A DNA stretch of 64,000 nt from Ryuthela nishihirai (Eukaryota > Arthropoda > Arachnida > Araneae > Heptathelidae): assembly GCA_038380435.1 (NCBI GenBank), contig JAWZYU010000017.1, forward strand, positions 19,095,283 to 19,159,282. Direction: 5' to 3'. The notes beneath the pieces were generated by a model. That model was given only the letters and a program-made list of their open reading frames with translations. It searched no databases and was not told where the DNA came from. Numbering within the stretch: position 1 is the first letter of the stretch; every line of letters begins with the position of its first letter. A program made the position numbers and the translations under genes. Positions 45,043 to 56,522 of the stretch are shown one piece after another.

Positions 45043-45263
45043 AAATGTACGATTTCGTTGGTCACAAGGCTACCATTCTTTACGTGACTCTCCTTCCCCT
45101 TGGGCAATAGATGGTATATATATTGGTCCATCATGTGCATTACACTGCATGGGACATGGCTCATGTATAAATGGAATCATGTGTTTTTGTGACCCTGGCT
45201 ATGAAGGAGATTTTTGCCACAGAGTTGTACCCAATCCAAGTTTCTTAAAAGATAGCTTTGAAG
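45043..45263 (+). CDS. RELN: Reelin exon 17 (end of repeat 5A, EGF module 5, start of repeat 5B)
   Basis: The exon encodes NVRFRWSQGYHSLRDSPSPW, AIDGIYIGPS, and the complete EGF module CALHCMGHGSC-INGIMCFC-DPGYEGDFC with all six cysteines, then HRVVPNPSFLKDSFEG, the start of the B subrepeat. 221 bp, phase 2 in and 1 out at G|GTAAGA. The only one of the three EGF modules held in a single exon. Confidence 0.96.
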
Positions 45264-46149
45264 GTAAGAATAATTTTAAAGAGGATGCATATTTTTTCTT
45301 AACTCATAAAATTCTATGCCCACAAAATGTAAATAATAATAATAATCTGGCATATTTATCTATGCAAGTTACTTTCAATTTTCTTTACTCGTTTCATAAT
45401 TGGTTATTGCATAACCAATCATGAAATGAGTAAACTTGTTGTCTTTCATAATTGCTGTAACTTAAGCTGTAAATATAGTTATATAATTTAAGAGTTAACA
45501 CATTTTTATAAAGTATATTTATATAAATGCGATCTAATTTTTATTTAAAAATAACTATGCATATCTGCTTCACTTCAACTGTTTATTAATTTGAATTGAA
45601 CTGTTATTTCTTCATAATTTGAGGTATTTAATGTCCATTATAGGCTTAAAGTCTCCAGCACAGAAGTTTATTGTTGACATATAGAACGTGATGGTTGCCT
45701 AACAACAGTATTTGAAGTTAATGAACATATACCCCTGCTTTAATATTACTTGCCTGCTGTCCATTCATTCTAAACTCATACTAGAATTACTCAAGATAAT
45801 TTTCGTCATCTGTTCTTTCAAATGCAATTCTGGTATTGGTAGTATCTCAATTAATGATGTAAATAACAAAGAAACTTTGAAGAATATTTCGCTTGTCTCA
45901 CAGGATAGCAATCATTATGTTAGCTGTTATGATAGGGCACAATCATCAAATATTTTGACACATTCTCCAAAGAACAGGATCAGAGCTAGTAAGAGATGAC
46001 ATATAGGGCATAACATTGCCTCAAGTTTAAATACTTCTTTGACTCAAGATATAAACATTGCAATAGTAAACATAGGTGACAATCACAGTGCTACCTGGGT
46101 GACATTTTAACGTCAATATATCAATAAATGTTTTGTGCAACCCTCCAGC

Positions 46150-46272
46150 TGGTTGCATACAAGGCATGTAAACCTTAGCAAAAATACATATAAATAAGAA
46201 ATACCCATGCTTTATCTGGGGCTTGAACTTGGGTGGGTCTCTTTGATCAGTAGCCAAGAACCTACTCAGTAA
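46150..46272 (-). repeat. SINE2 5' part, reverse, decayed
   Basis: Minus strand: taggttcttggctactgatc, then cccacccaagttcaagcccc (B box) and agataaagcatgggtatttc, matching the head of the 46896 copy. The 3' body is unrecognisable. Confidence 0.6.
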
Positions 46273-46895
46273 CTGGATTTATATTTAATATATAGTTATT
46301 TTTACATTTTATTAACAGTAATGTAAAGTTTGTCATAAGAAAAAGAATGTTGCATGATTAATAAACAGGAAAATAACAGAAGAATTAAAGAAAGTTTTTA
46401 TCTGCATTTTGGAAATCTGTAATTATCTGCATGAATTTGGAAATCTGTGTATATCATCTATTTCCATAAAGTCAAGTAGTATATTGAAAGATTCAGAGAC
46501 TAAATAAGTGAAATACATTTTTTACAACATAACAGCTTTTTTGGAGGTGGGGGGGAGGGGAGAGGTTATGCAACAGAATTTAAAGATTTGTTATATTTAA
46601 TATAGCTGAATAATTCTATCAAGTACTCAAACTGATGTTGAATATATATCTCAGTTTGAATGTATCTATAATTTCCTAATGGGAATATGTGTTAAATATC
46701 TTATCCATGCTAAACTTCTTACTCACAAAATGAAGTATCGCAATTAATATGAAATATATTTTCCTAAAATTTAATTGCATATTTCAGTTGTAAGTTAACC
46801 CAACAATTGTACAAAAAATTTAAATGTTTAAAATTTCACACTGTAAAGAGTAATTAGATATTTAATACAAACCTATAGCCATTTTATAAAGATTT

Positions 46896-47102
46896 GGTGG
46901 CCGAGTGGTTAGCGTGCTTGGTTACTGATCTAAGGGACCTGGGTTCAAGCCCCGGGTAAGGCATGGATGTATGTGTCGTTTTTCTGCTGAGGTCCTGCCA
47001 TCCTCACAGACCTTTTACTATGGCATATAAACTGACAGGCTCCTGTCAGACCTCTGTGGCAAGCAGCTGCTTGAGGGGGTATTTATTTTATTTTTTTATT
47101 TA
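46896..47102 (+). mobile_element. SINE2, best-preserved copy
   Basis: The A box ggtggccgagtggttagcgt and B box gggttcaagccccgg are intact and tRNA-like (Ser/Leu style ggccgagtgg). The body gaggtcctgccatcctcaca, aaactgacaggctcctgtca and caagcagctgcttgaggggg is followed by an AT-rich tail tatttattttatttttttat. About 207 bp. No clear target duplication found. Confidence 0.88.
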
Positions 47103-49748
47103 GAATGTCAATATCCCTTAGGATAGTTCACAGATGTAAAGTAGAATTTACTGTATTTTAAATGCAACAAAGGGAAATATAGATAAGATGAGTGAAAGGA
47201 CTTAAATTTTATGTTTATTTTTCATTTGCAATGCACAGGACAAAGAATCCTATAAGCTACTTCTAGCTTTTACAGGCCTTATACAAGGACATGCCCTTCT
47301 AAGACCAAAATCACTGCTAACTACTGCCTCAGTTAGAGCTAACACAACAACACAAAAAGTTTGCCTGCTGGAATAGTATCTAACTCCCTAACCATTATGC
47401 AAGTTAGGGCTAATAGATAGAGTTCTTGCAAATGCACTAATATAAATAAATTTTCACAATAATTTCTTAGCTATCCTGCCAAATATTTATGCAGTGCCTA
47501 AAGAAGTTTTTATTAAATATCTCAATTTTTAAATCACATACGTTCAGTGCATCCAGTTTAGAATCGGTTAAAACTCCTAGTTCCAGTATATGCTTACTGT
47601 TCTTGAGGAGTTACATTCCAGTATAACATGAATACTGTAATGGCCTATGGGCGAAAAAGGTATTTGGTTCAGTTCTTTGCTTACAAGTAAAAGTAAAAGA
47701 AATTTCATGGCTCATAAGTGCAAACACATTACAGCAAGAATAATGTTTCTTCTTGCAAGAATTGCAAATATTTAAGCATGCTAACTAATAAAATATGGCT
47801 TACATGATGGAAAGTTGGTGTGAATGTAGAAAGGATTTGCATATGGAAAATACATTACATTCTGCTGGTATTCCTTTTGGTATGCATTTTTGACTAAAAT
47901 CATTGAAAAAAACACCCCTTAATCTCAGAAAAATTACAGCATTTGTTACTATTTAGTTCACACAATGAATAAAAAGAATAAAAAGAAATGCATTAAATAT
48001 TACTAATTTTCTTACTCACCCCATTAATTAGTAAGTGAAGAAATTAAAAAATTATTTTTTACATTCAGAAGTTTGTTATGATTGCTTGCTTTGATCTCTT
48101 CTGCAGGGCTCGCTAAACTTCTCTATAGCATGGCACATCTTCTGTTACTCTCTTAAATTTATTGCTTCTTTATGAAAGCTGCAGTGTTATCAATGCCACC
48201 TTTCCTATAATCTTGACATTATGAAGAGCACTTAACTCGAATTTGCACAACTAGCCTTCTGATGTATAAGAGGATTTAGATGTTGAAACACCTTGGATGG
48301 TATGTGCACTGAAATTATCATACAGATGCTTGATTTTTTTTTTTTCACAAAAGATGGACAATTAAGATAGCTTTTCTCTAGTTTTGGTGTTCTATCCAAA
48401 GCAAACATTTAGTCTTAATAAAGATGTACCATTGGTAACTACAATAATACAAATATTATGGTAGCAGAAAGTGCTATTTCTCTCTATTTTTGCTGCACAG
48501 ATGACTGTAATGTAAAGATAAGCATAACCTGTGAAGTTATGAGTGTGTATAGGATGGTTCATTAATGGATAATAATAATATTATAATAGTGTAAATAGTG
48601 TAAGAATTATGAGATAAAGTATAGGAAACTTGTGGCATGAAGTCATTTGCATTGTTTGATAAAAAATAAAGTTCAATAATGCCTAATGATATGCAAAAGT
48701 AAGGTTACGATCTAGGACTAGTTATTGGCGTGAGGATCTGAAATATTCTGAGAAGATAATAATATGTTAATGGTTATTATTACAGTATATAAACGTTTTA
48801 AACAAAATATCATTACTGGTGAATCTGAGAAAATGGTGCAGTACTTATTATTTCTTGCAAAATTGCAGGGAATAATAAGTATATGTGATGGAAGAGCAAG
48901 TGATGGAGATTACACAAGGATTTCCATATGGAAAATGACAACATAGGTGGAAAAATGTATATAATTAAATCATTGTATAAGATTCAAGTAATAACAGTTG
49001 ACCCATTAACGTGTTGCTATGAATTTTTTAATTATTTTCCTCACATAAAAGGGAAAACTCTAACTTTATTAACAATCAATTTGCTTTACCATTAACGATA
49101 TTAAAATTTCACTGTTACTTTACAAATACGCATTTATATAACTATAAACATTGAACAAGGGTGAATCCAAACACAGCATTATCAAAACTATGAAATCATA
49201 TGTGTTTTACTACAAAACCTCTTAGAATTTTTTAATATCAGCTGTGTTACCAACTTACAGCTTAACTTCTAAAACTAATTTAACCTACAAATATTACACT
49301 TTTTGTTAACTCTAGTGTTTTACTTTCTACTCCTCTCCTTTTTTTTTTACTATTTTATACACCTCAATCTATCAGGTCCAGTTACCTACATTTCCAAAAC
49401 TTGAATTCATGTTCCATTTCATTGTCAAGTGATAGTAAGTATAGCATTTCATAAAATTGCTCTGTTGAATGCTAAGAACATCACTTTGCAACCATATCTT
49501 AAAACGCCAAGTGCTTTTGAAATATTTGTCATGGTTTCCATACAGAGGTATGCAAACTGTAAAGTGTAACTCCTAATTTGAATGCACTTTTATATTAATT
49601 ATTTATTATGATTCTGTTTTGAGATATTTGCATTATTTATTGAAACTCTATTTTATTTTATCCTTTTAAATATTTTTCATCATGTTTAAATTGGCTTTTT
49701 AATAATAAATAATTTGTATAATCAAAAATTAATTTCTGTGTACAACAG

Positions 49749-49899
49749 GGAGTCAAATAGATTCTAATAACTGGGAACTATGGAGTGGCTCAGAAATATC
49801 TCTTAGTTGTGGAATTCTTCTAAGTGGTACAAGTTTGGTATTCTCATATCAAGCAGAAAGAGTATTGATGTCCAGAGATTTAGATCTTACACTTGTTGG
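49749..49899 (+). CDS. RELN: Reelin exon 18 (repeat 5, B subrepeat)
   Basis: Two bases complete Gly, then SQIDSNNWELWSGSEISLSC, GILLSGTSLVFSYQAERVLM, SRDLDLTLVG. The CGILxSGxSLxF and RVLMSRDLDL motifs match vertebrate repeat 5B as remembered. 151 bp, phase 1 in and 2 out at GG|GTAAGT. Confidence 0.95.
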
Positions 49900-50372
49900 G
49901 TAAGTATGGACTTTTAAAACATAATTATTATGTTTTAAAATAATGTGTTATGCTAAGGGATTAAATTAAAAAAATTCTCTCTACATATAGAGTTTTTTTA
50001 AATCATTTATTTTACAATTAATTTTTAATGACTTTAGCTATACTTTCTTTTGTTATGAAAAAAGTCTAATAATCCCATTTCACATGTTGCTTTTTATTTA
50101 GTGTATTAGTATGTTTTGTGCCTCAGAAGTTAATTTGTACTGTACTATTATTTCATACTATACATATTAGAATATGCACATTCTAATAGGGAATACTTTA
50201 TGATAACTGCCAGTTGTTTGCATATTTCATAAGATGGATCAGTTTAACCCTTAGACTGTCAGGTTTCTAAAACTGAACTCACTGTAGTGGCTGTATTAAT
50301 TTTAAAGTGTTTTCAGAAAATAAAATAATGAGCTTTAGAACCTCATCCTGAAGTAACTCATGAATGGAAATC

Positions 50373-50998
50373 TCCTCCTCCTCCTCCTCCTCCTCCTCCT
50401 CCTCCTCCTCCTCCTCCTCCTCCTCCTCCTCCTCCTCCTCCTCCTCCTCCTCCTCCTCCTCCTCCTCCTCCTCCTCCTCCTCCTCCTCCTCCTCCTCCTC
50501 CTCCTCCTCCTCCTCCTCCTCCTCCTCCTCCTCCTCCTCCTCCTCCTCCTCCTCCTCCTCCTCCTCCTCCTCCTCCTCCTCCTCCTCCTCCTCCTCCTCC
50601 TCCTCCTCCTCCTCCTCCTCCTCCTCCTCCTCCTCCTCCTCCTCCTCCTCCTCCTCCTCCTCCTCCTCCTCCTCCTCCTCCTCCTCCTCCTCCTCCTCCT
50701 CCTCCTCCTCCTCCTCCTCCTCCTCCTCCTCCTCCTCCTCCTCCTCCTCCTCCTCCTCCTCCTCCTCCTCCTCCTCCTCCTCCTCCTCCTCCTCCTCCTC
50801 CTCCTCCTCCTCCTCCTCCTCCTCCTCCTCCTCCTCCTCCTCCTCCTCCTCCTCCTCCTCCTCCTCCTCCTCCTCCTCCTCCTCCTCCTCCTCCTCCTCC
50901 TCCTCCTCCTCCTCCTCCTCCTCCTCCTCCTCCTCCTCCTCCTCCTCCTCCTCCTCCTCCTCCTCCTCCTCCTCCTCCTCCTCCTCCTCCTCCTCCTC

Positions 50999-51002
<4 letters not shown>
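50373..51002. repeat. Perfect (CCT)n array, about 210 units
   Basis: About 630 bp of uninterrupted CCT/AGG triplets with no visible variant unit, ending exactly where a (CAT)n tract begins. Reading frames across it (poly-Leu, poly-Ser, poly-Glu) are artefacts of the repeat. On the transcribed gene the RNA would be (CCU)n; the opposite strand is (AGG)n, purine-only and able to adopt G-rich structures. Confidence 0.97.

Positions 51003-51049
<47 letters not shown>
51002..51049 (-). repeat. (ATG)n tail of reverse LINE, about 16 units
   Basis: The (CAT)n tract on the plus strand is the (ATG)/(GAT)n tail of the reverse LINE fragment that starts at 51050. It joins the (CCT)n array without any intervening base. 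Confidence 0.9.
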
Positions 51050-51687
51050 GGGCTATGGAGGTCCAACCAGACTGTGCAATTTAGTTCTCCAAGCAAGTCT
51101 ATCCTGAGCTACATCTACTGCATCTGGCCACTGCACACCAATTCTAACAAGGTCCTGTTTGACATTGTCTGCCCACCGCATCCTAGGTCTCCCCTTCTTT
51201 CTGAGGCCTTTAGGCACACTGTAAATAACCCTATTCGCCAATCTATAATTATTCATACGGGCAACATGGCCAAACCAACGGAGTCTCTCTCTGCACAATA
51301 TGCTGCTTAAAGGAGGTTGCAAACTCCTTTGCCTAACCTCATCATTAGTTACAAAATTGAACCACCTAATGCCCAAGATACTGTGTAAGCATCTGGAATC
51401 AAAAGCATCTAGTTTCCTGTTATCTTGTTTACAAAGTGTCCAAGTTTCACTACCATAACTAACCCTAGAAAGAACCAAACTATTATACAGTCTAATTTTA
51501 GTCTTTAGGTGTATACGCCTATTTCTCCACACACTCCATAGATTCTTAAAAGTCCCGGCAGCAATACCTATTCGTCTGTTAATCTCATGCCGCACATCAC
51601 CAGTATTAGTTACATAGCTCCCAAGGTAATTAAACTGTGACACCTGCTCAAGACTGCAACCATTCAGATTAACTGAATCACAGCCAA
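51050..51687 (-). pseudogene. RTE-like LINE 3' fragment, reverse, 5'-truncated
   Basis: The minus strand reads SQFNYLGSYVTNTGDVRHEI, NRRIGIAAGTFKNLW, VLSRVSYGSETWTL, RCLHSILGIRWF, LRWFGHVARMNNYRLANRVI and RPRMRWADNVKQDLV in one open frame of about 196 codons up to the 3' end. It starts abruptly at ggctgtgattcag (51687). The cleanest copy of the LINE's C-terminal region in the window. Confidence 0.9.
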
Positions 51688-51793
51688 AAGAAAAAGCATT
51701 TAATTGTGATTAAGAAAATGGTAAGCTAAAATTTTTAAGCTGTTTTTTAAAAATATTGCAAAATTTTACTGAATTTTTATCTCATTATAACTT

Positions 51794-53152
51794 TAGTAGC
51801 CTTTAGTGATGGGGGGACTGACGGGTCTTTGCCCTATGCCTGCGATTAAGGGGCTTTGTGATACTGTCAGCATTCCCTCTCTCAATAAACATAGTTTCTT
51901 TATACATCCCACTAACCATTTTCTCTCCATAGGTAGTTGAAATATGAGGACTCTTCACAGAGCATATTCTCTTGATGTCCTCACACAAGAATTCCACCAT
52001 TATAATTTAGATATTCTCAGCTTGCAAGAAAGCAGATGGAGAGATAAACGTCAGATTCTTAAAAATAATCTTAAATTTCTCTTTTCAGGGAGGGAAGATA
52101 ATAAACATCACCAAGGCGTGGGTCTGCTTCTCAGCAGACATGCTAGTGATGCTCTTCTGGGATATGAGTGCATTAATGAAAGGTTTCTTACAGCAAAATT
52201 TCAGACAAGCATTAAAGATTTGAATGTTATCTGCTGTTATGCCCCCACTGAGGACACCAATGATGATGAGAAGGACAGGTTTTACAGACAACTTCAGGAT
52301 ATTTTGAATTCTGTCAAGAAAGGAGATATTACCCTTGTTCTAGTGACTTGAATGCTAAAGTTGGTACTGACTCTGACCTTTGAGCAAACGATGTTGATGA
52401 GATGAACTCTTTTATTTGAGCTGTTGATGAAACTGGTAGTAGAGTAGGTTTGGTTATAAACAGAGAGAAAACTAAAGTGATGAAAATTAGTAAGGTAGGC
52501 TGTGATTCAGTTATTCTGAATGGTTGCAGTCTTGAGCAGGTGTCACAGTTTAATTATCTTGGGAGCTATGTAACAGATACTGGTGATGTGTGGCATGAGA
52601 TTAACAGATGGATAGGGATTGGTGCCGGGGCTTTTAAGAATCTATGGAGAATGGGGAGAAATAGGTGCATATACCTAAAGACTGAAATTTGACTGTATAA
52701 TAGTTTGGTTCTTTCTAAGGTTAGTTATTGTAGTGAAACTTAGACACTTTGTAAACAAGATAACAGGAAACTAGATGCTTTTGATTCTAGATGCTTATGC
52801 AGTATCTTGGGCATTTGGTGGTTCAACTTTGTAATTGATGATGAGGTTAGGCAAAGGAGTTTGCAACCTCCTTTAAGCAGTATATTGTGCAGAGAGAGAC
52901 TCCGTTGGTTTGACCATGTTGCCCGTATGAATAATTATAGATTGGCGAATAGAGTTATTTACAGTGTGCCTAAAGACCTCAGAAATAGGGGGAGACTTAG
53001 GATGCGGTAGACAGACAATGTGAAACAGGACTTTGTTAGAATTGGTGTGCATTGGCCAGATGCAGCAGATGTAGCTCAGAACAGATATGCTTGGCGAATG
53101 AAATTGCACGGTCTGGAAACTCCGTAGCCCATGGCTGCTTAAGGTTGATGAC
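51794..53152 (+). pseudogene. RTE-like LINE, internally deleted copy
   Basis: The 5' part matches the 12.7-13.5 kb LINE (endonuclease: RTLHRAYSLDVLTQEF, LDILSLQESRW, NVICCYAPTEDTND). At about 52383 it jumps to the region equivalent to 15211 onward (NREKTKVMKISKVGCDS, YLGSYVTDTGDV) and runs to the 3' end ctccgtagcccatggctgct. The whole RT core is missing. It preserves the empty sites for the MITE (near 52066) and the SINE1 (near 52879) of the larger copy. Confidence 0.9.
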
Positions 53153-53189
53153 AAAAACATGTCTGCATTGAATACAGTTATTCTAGCAT

Positions 53190-54252
53190 GCTTACTTTAT
53201 GAGTTTTAACCGGGAACTAAAGTGGTACAAGCAAGCCTGCAAGATATGTACAGTGTTTGGAGAGAAGATAGTGAGTGAATGGACACCCAAAAGTGGTTCA
53301 GAAAATTTGCGTTAGGCGATGAGACACTTGAAGATGCACCCCATGAGTGAAGACTGACTGTCATTGATGACAATGAGCTGAAGGCCAGCATCGAGTTGGA
53401 GTCCCATCAAACATCCAATAGCTTGCAGAAAGGTTCCATGTAAGTGATGAAACCATTCGTTTGCATTTACACTGCCTAGGAAAAATCTGGAAGCTGAGCA
53501 AATTGATTCTACATGAACTGACTGCCGACAACAAACTCCAGTGGCATACGATCTGTTCATCACTGCTTTCATGTCACAAGAATGAACCACTTTTGGACAG
53601 GTTGTTGACATGTGATGAAAAATGGATTGTCTATAGGAGCACCAAATGTTCGTATCATTGGATGTCATTCAGTGAGCCTGTGCTGCACACACACCAAAGC
53701 CCAGGATCCACCAACAGAAAATGTTGTGTCTTTTGGACTACAGCATATCATCCATTATGAGCTTCTGGCCACTGGTCGAACAATCACTGTGGACATCTAC
53801 TTGACACAGCTATAATGGGTTGCAGATGCACTGCTCCAAAAACAGCCTGCACTTTTTCATCGCAAAATCATTGTTCAGGACAATTCTCACCCTAACAGTA
53901 TGTGAGTGATCTGAGACAAGCTCCACAGCCTTGGTTGGGAAATTCTACCCCACCCTCCATATTCTCCAGACATTGCATCATCTGACCACCATCTTTTCTT
54001 AGTGTTAGACATTTGTATGCACAACCAATAGCTTTGAAATAGAGTAACACTGGAGATGGAGTTGGCTGCTTTCTTCATTTCTAAAAACCAACAGTTTTAC
54101 TGCAGTAGCATGTACAAACTTGTATCTCATAGGGAAAAGGTTATTGTTTGTGCTGGTGCTTACTTTCCTGAATAAAATTTCTTTATTCATTTTTTACATA
54201 TGGTTTCATTTTATCCTCAAAAACCACACGAACCTTTTTTGGTTACCTGATA
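53190..54252 (+). pseudogene. Decayed mariner transposon
   Basis: Plus-strand fragments in several frames: SLQDMYSVWREDSE-like helix-turn-helix start, LHELTADNKLQWHTICSSLL, LLDRLLTCDEKWIVY (mariner DEKW motif) and HHRKSLFRTILTLT in place of the catalytic LLHDNARPH block. It ends near ggttacctgata at 54240-54252, a plausible mariner terminus. The left terminal repeat is not recognisable. Broken. Confidence 0.72.
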
Positions 54253-55288
54253 TATTATTGATTTAAATGTTATTTGCAATATCTGATTAGAAACAGTCAA
54301 AAAACGATTTCTATTTGGAAAAAAGAAATTTTACAACCTAATACTGTGGCACCTAAGTTTACTTCTCAGGTCACTAGAATTGGAAAGATAATACCAATTA
54401 ATACTGCTCTAACACAGAAAGTGTTAATAAAGCCTACAAAAAACTTAGATATTTAGTGGATATATGGAAGTAATTATACTTACGAATATGAGAATTTTCC
54501 ATTTATCATAGACAAATAGAAATAAATGGTGCATCAGTATGTAGCATATAAAATTTATATAATTATAAGAGAATTTTATCCACTAACAGAACTACTATGT
54601 ATTTCTTGACTGAAAATTTCTGATTTCAAAGTATTTATGGCAGATTATTTAACTCTCCTGTTTTGATTCCCCTTATAAATCAATCTTTTATTAATGTTTT
54701 TAAAAGGAGAATATTCAGATTGGTTTCGTGTAAGAAAAGTGTATATGTATAGAGAAAAATCATCACTGAAGTTTCACTCATTAAATAACATTATTTTTCT
54801 AAACAGCAATATAAATGTAAGTTATATATATATATGTAAATAGATTTAAAAACATTAAAAGTACTAATTTTTTATGTTTAACACTCCAAGATATTTTTTA
54901 ATAATTTCCATAACTTGCCAAAGGATAAAAACATTCTTAGTTAGTAACCCTTTGATAAATTTGCTTATGAAGAGTCTGACAGACATCCAGATAAAATGGA
55001 TATCTGCACATAACTATTTCATGTGAATGTGGATTACTTCTCAAGAATAATTTTAAATAACAGATCTAATACTCTCACTTTTCCTGGATTTAGGTCTGCT
55101 CTGAATAGCATTTTTTTTTATCCATCTGGTCTATAAGTTTTATTATATGACTGGCACATTTCTTTTATCTTGACTATATAGTGCTCCCTCATGTGAATTA
55201 TTGGCAGAACTGTAGAAGAACTAAAAGAGGTAATGACAAATGCTATAATAATAAATGTCTGAATTGCATTATTATTATTTTTATATAG

Positions 55289-55553
55289 GGCTATCCAGTT
55301 TTACTTAAAACTTGGATGTAGGTCAGAACACCCTTCTTCAGAAGAACATCCTGTATTTCTACAGTATTCAGTAGATGGTGGTACTAGCTGGAATATGCTT
55401 GAAGAATTTAGTTTCGGGGATCATTCCCGTAACCCTCATCCAGCTTACATTGCCATAGAACTTCTGCAGCATGCTCGCACCAATTCAACAAAGTTGCGAT
55501 GGTGGCAACCTTCATTCAATGGAACATTTAAGGAAGAATGGGCCATAGATCAG
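55289..55553 (+). CDS. RELN: Reelin exon 19 (repeat 5, B subrepeat)
   Basis: The exon encodes AIQFYLKLGCRSEHPSSEEH, PVFLQYSVDGGTSWNMLEEF (Asp box), YIAIELLQHARTNSTKLRWW, QPSFNGTFKEEWAIDQ. The match to vertebrate repeat 5B in order and motif is very close. 265 bp, phase 2 in and 0 out at CAG|GTATTT. NST and NGT tripeptides are possible N-glycosylation sites. Confidence 0.96.
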
Positions 55554-55631
55554 GTATTTTTGTTATATATTTTTAAAAACTTTTTCAAATAATATAATAT
55601 TCAAGAAATAATTTTGCTGAAAAAATGAGTT

Positions 55632-55715
55632 TTGCCATGGGTGGGACTTGAATCCATTCCTCTCAGTTATATGCTGGTATTTTCACCAGTGAACTATCAA
55701 TGGCTAGTTCATTCT
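55632..55715 (-). repeat. tRNA-like SINE head, reverse
   Basis: Minus strand: A-box-like tagttcactggtgaaaatac and B-box-like ggattcaagtcccacccatg at tRNA spacing. No intact cloverleaf; a SINE remnant. Confidence 0.45.
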
Positions 55716-56522
55716 ATTGGCTAATTGTGACTTAAACTCTTCCAGATCTTGTGCTCATGATGCCATCTAGGATTGGGAATGGCAACTTTTCAATATTGCT
55801 CAGAATTAGATGTAAATTGGAAGTCACTCATGCTAAAGCATTATTAATGAAATAGTGAATCAATAGTAAATACACAGATTACCTGTTAACATAGTTAATC
55901 ACATTCAATTTATTCTTTCTCTTATTAAGTGAAAGATGAATTCGGTGAATTAATTCAACCTCTGAAAATTTATAGTATAATAAAAATGCATACATTAATA
56001 ACATAATTTCTCATCTTGAAAGATGAGTGATTCCAATGGGAAATATATTAAGTTCTGAGTGCTCTCCCTGGAAATATTGTTGATTTCTCTCTTCTATGTC
56101 CTGGTGCTCTCTAGGACTATTGTGAACTCAGTTATGAATTTTGGTATTCCTTTGTTTTATTGTGAATTTTATACTAAAATCACTCCCACAAAGTATACAT
56201 TCAGTGATTATTTTAGATTGTAGTGCATCTCACTCCTAATTATTAATATACCAATCTCATAAATGCCAATGAAACCGAAAGGGCAGATGGAAAATGCCAT
56301 TTATGAAAGAAAGGATCTCATCAAAGTAGAGGTGTAGCATGTAATGCACAGATTTCCTAATAGGTTTAAATTGCTTATCAACACAAAATGTACGCTCATA
56401 GTTTAAAATTTCACTAAGTTTTCAGACTAGGAGAACTGTAATGGCTGAATATGGCACAAAATTACCTGAAGGTAAACTTTTTTGTTGGATATAAATTTGT
56501 GAAACATAGAGCAGGGATTGTA

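Larger units (their letters stand above)
45264..49748 (+). other. Reelin intron 17: SINE2 copies, otherwise quiet
   Basis: GTAAGA donor and GTACAACAG acceptor. It contains a SINE2 fragment (46150-46272, minus) and the best SINE2 in the window (46896-47102, plus). A weak tRNA-like segment lies at about 47255-47420 on the minus strand. A small foldback occurs at 45385-45430 (tcgtttcataattggttatt / aaccaatcatgaaatgagta). I see nothing else in 45440-46140 or 47430-49740, although this is the longest element-poor stretch in the window. Confidence 0.75.
49900..55288 (+). other. Reelin intron 18: triplet array, LINE copies, mariner remnant
   Basis: GTAAGT donor and TTATATAG acceptor. Contents in order: (CCT)n array (50373-51002), (CAT)n and LINE 3' end in reverse (51002-51687), an internally deleted LINE (51794-53152) and a mariner remnant (about 53190-54252). 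The stretches 49905-50370 and 54260-55288 are AT-rich without recognised elements. Confidence 0.82.

Noticed and set aside
45712..45999. Open frame of 95 codons in intron 17 as an extra exon
   Set aside because: No reelin-like motif, no splice sites in phase, and exon 17 joins exon 18 perfectly without it.
46896..46968. Possible tRNA gene (intact A and B boxes)
   Set aside because: No acceptor-stem pairing or anticodon arm; it continues into the SINE2 body shared with other copies, so it is a SINE head.
50279..51310. Long open frames of poly-Leu, poly-Ser and poly-Glu across the triplet array
   Set aside because: They are direct products of a (CCT)n repeat in three frames and both strands; flanks are LINE and intron sequence, not exons.
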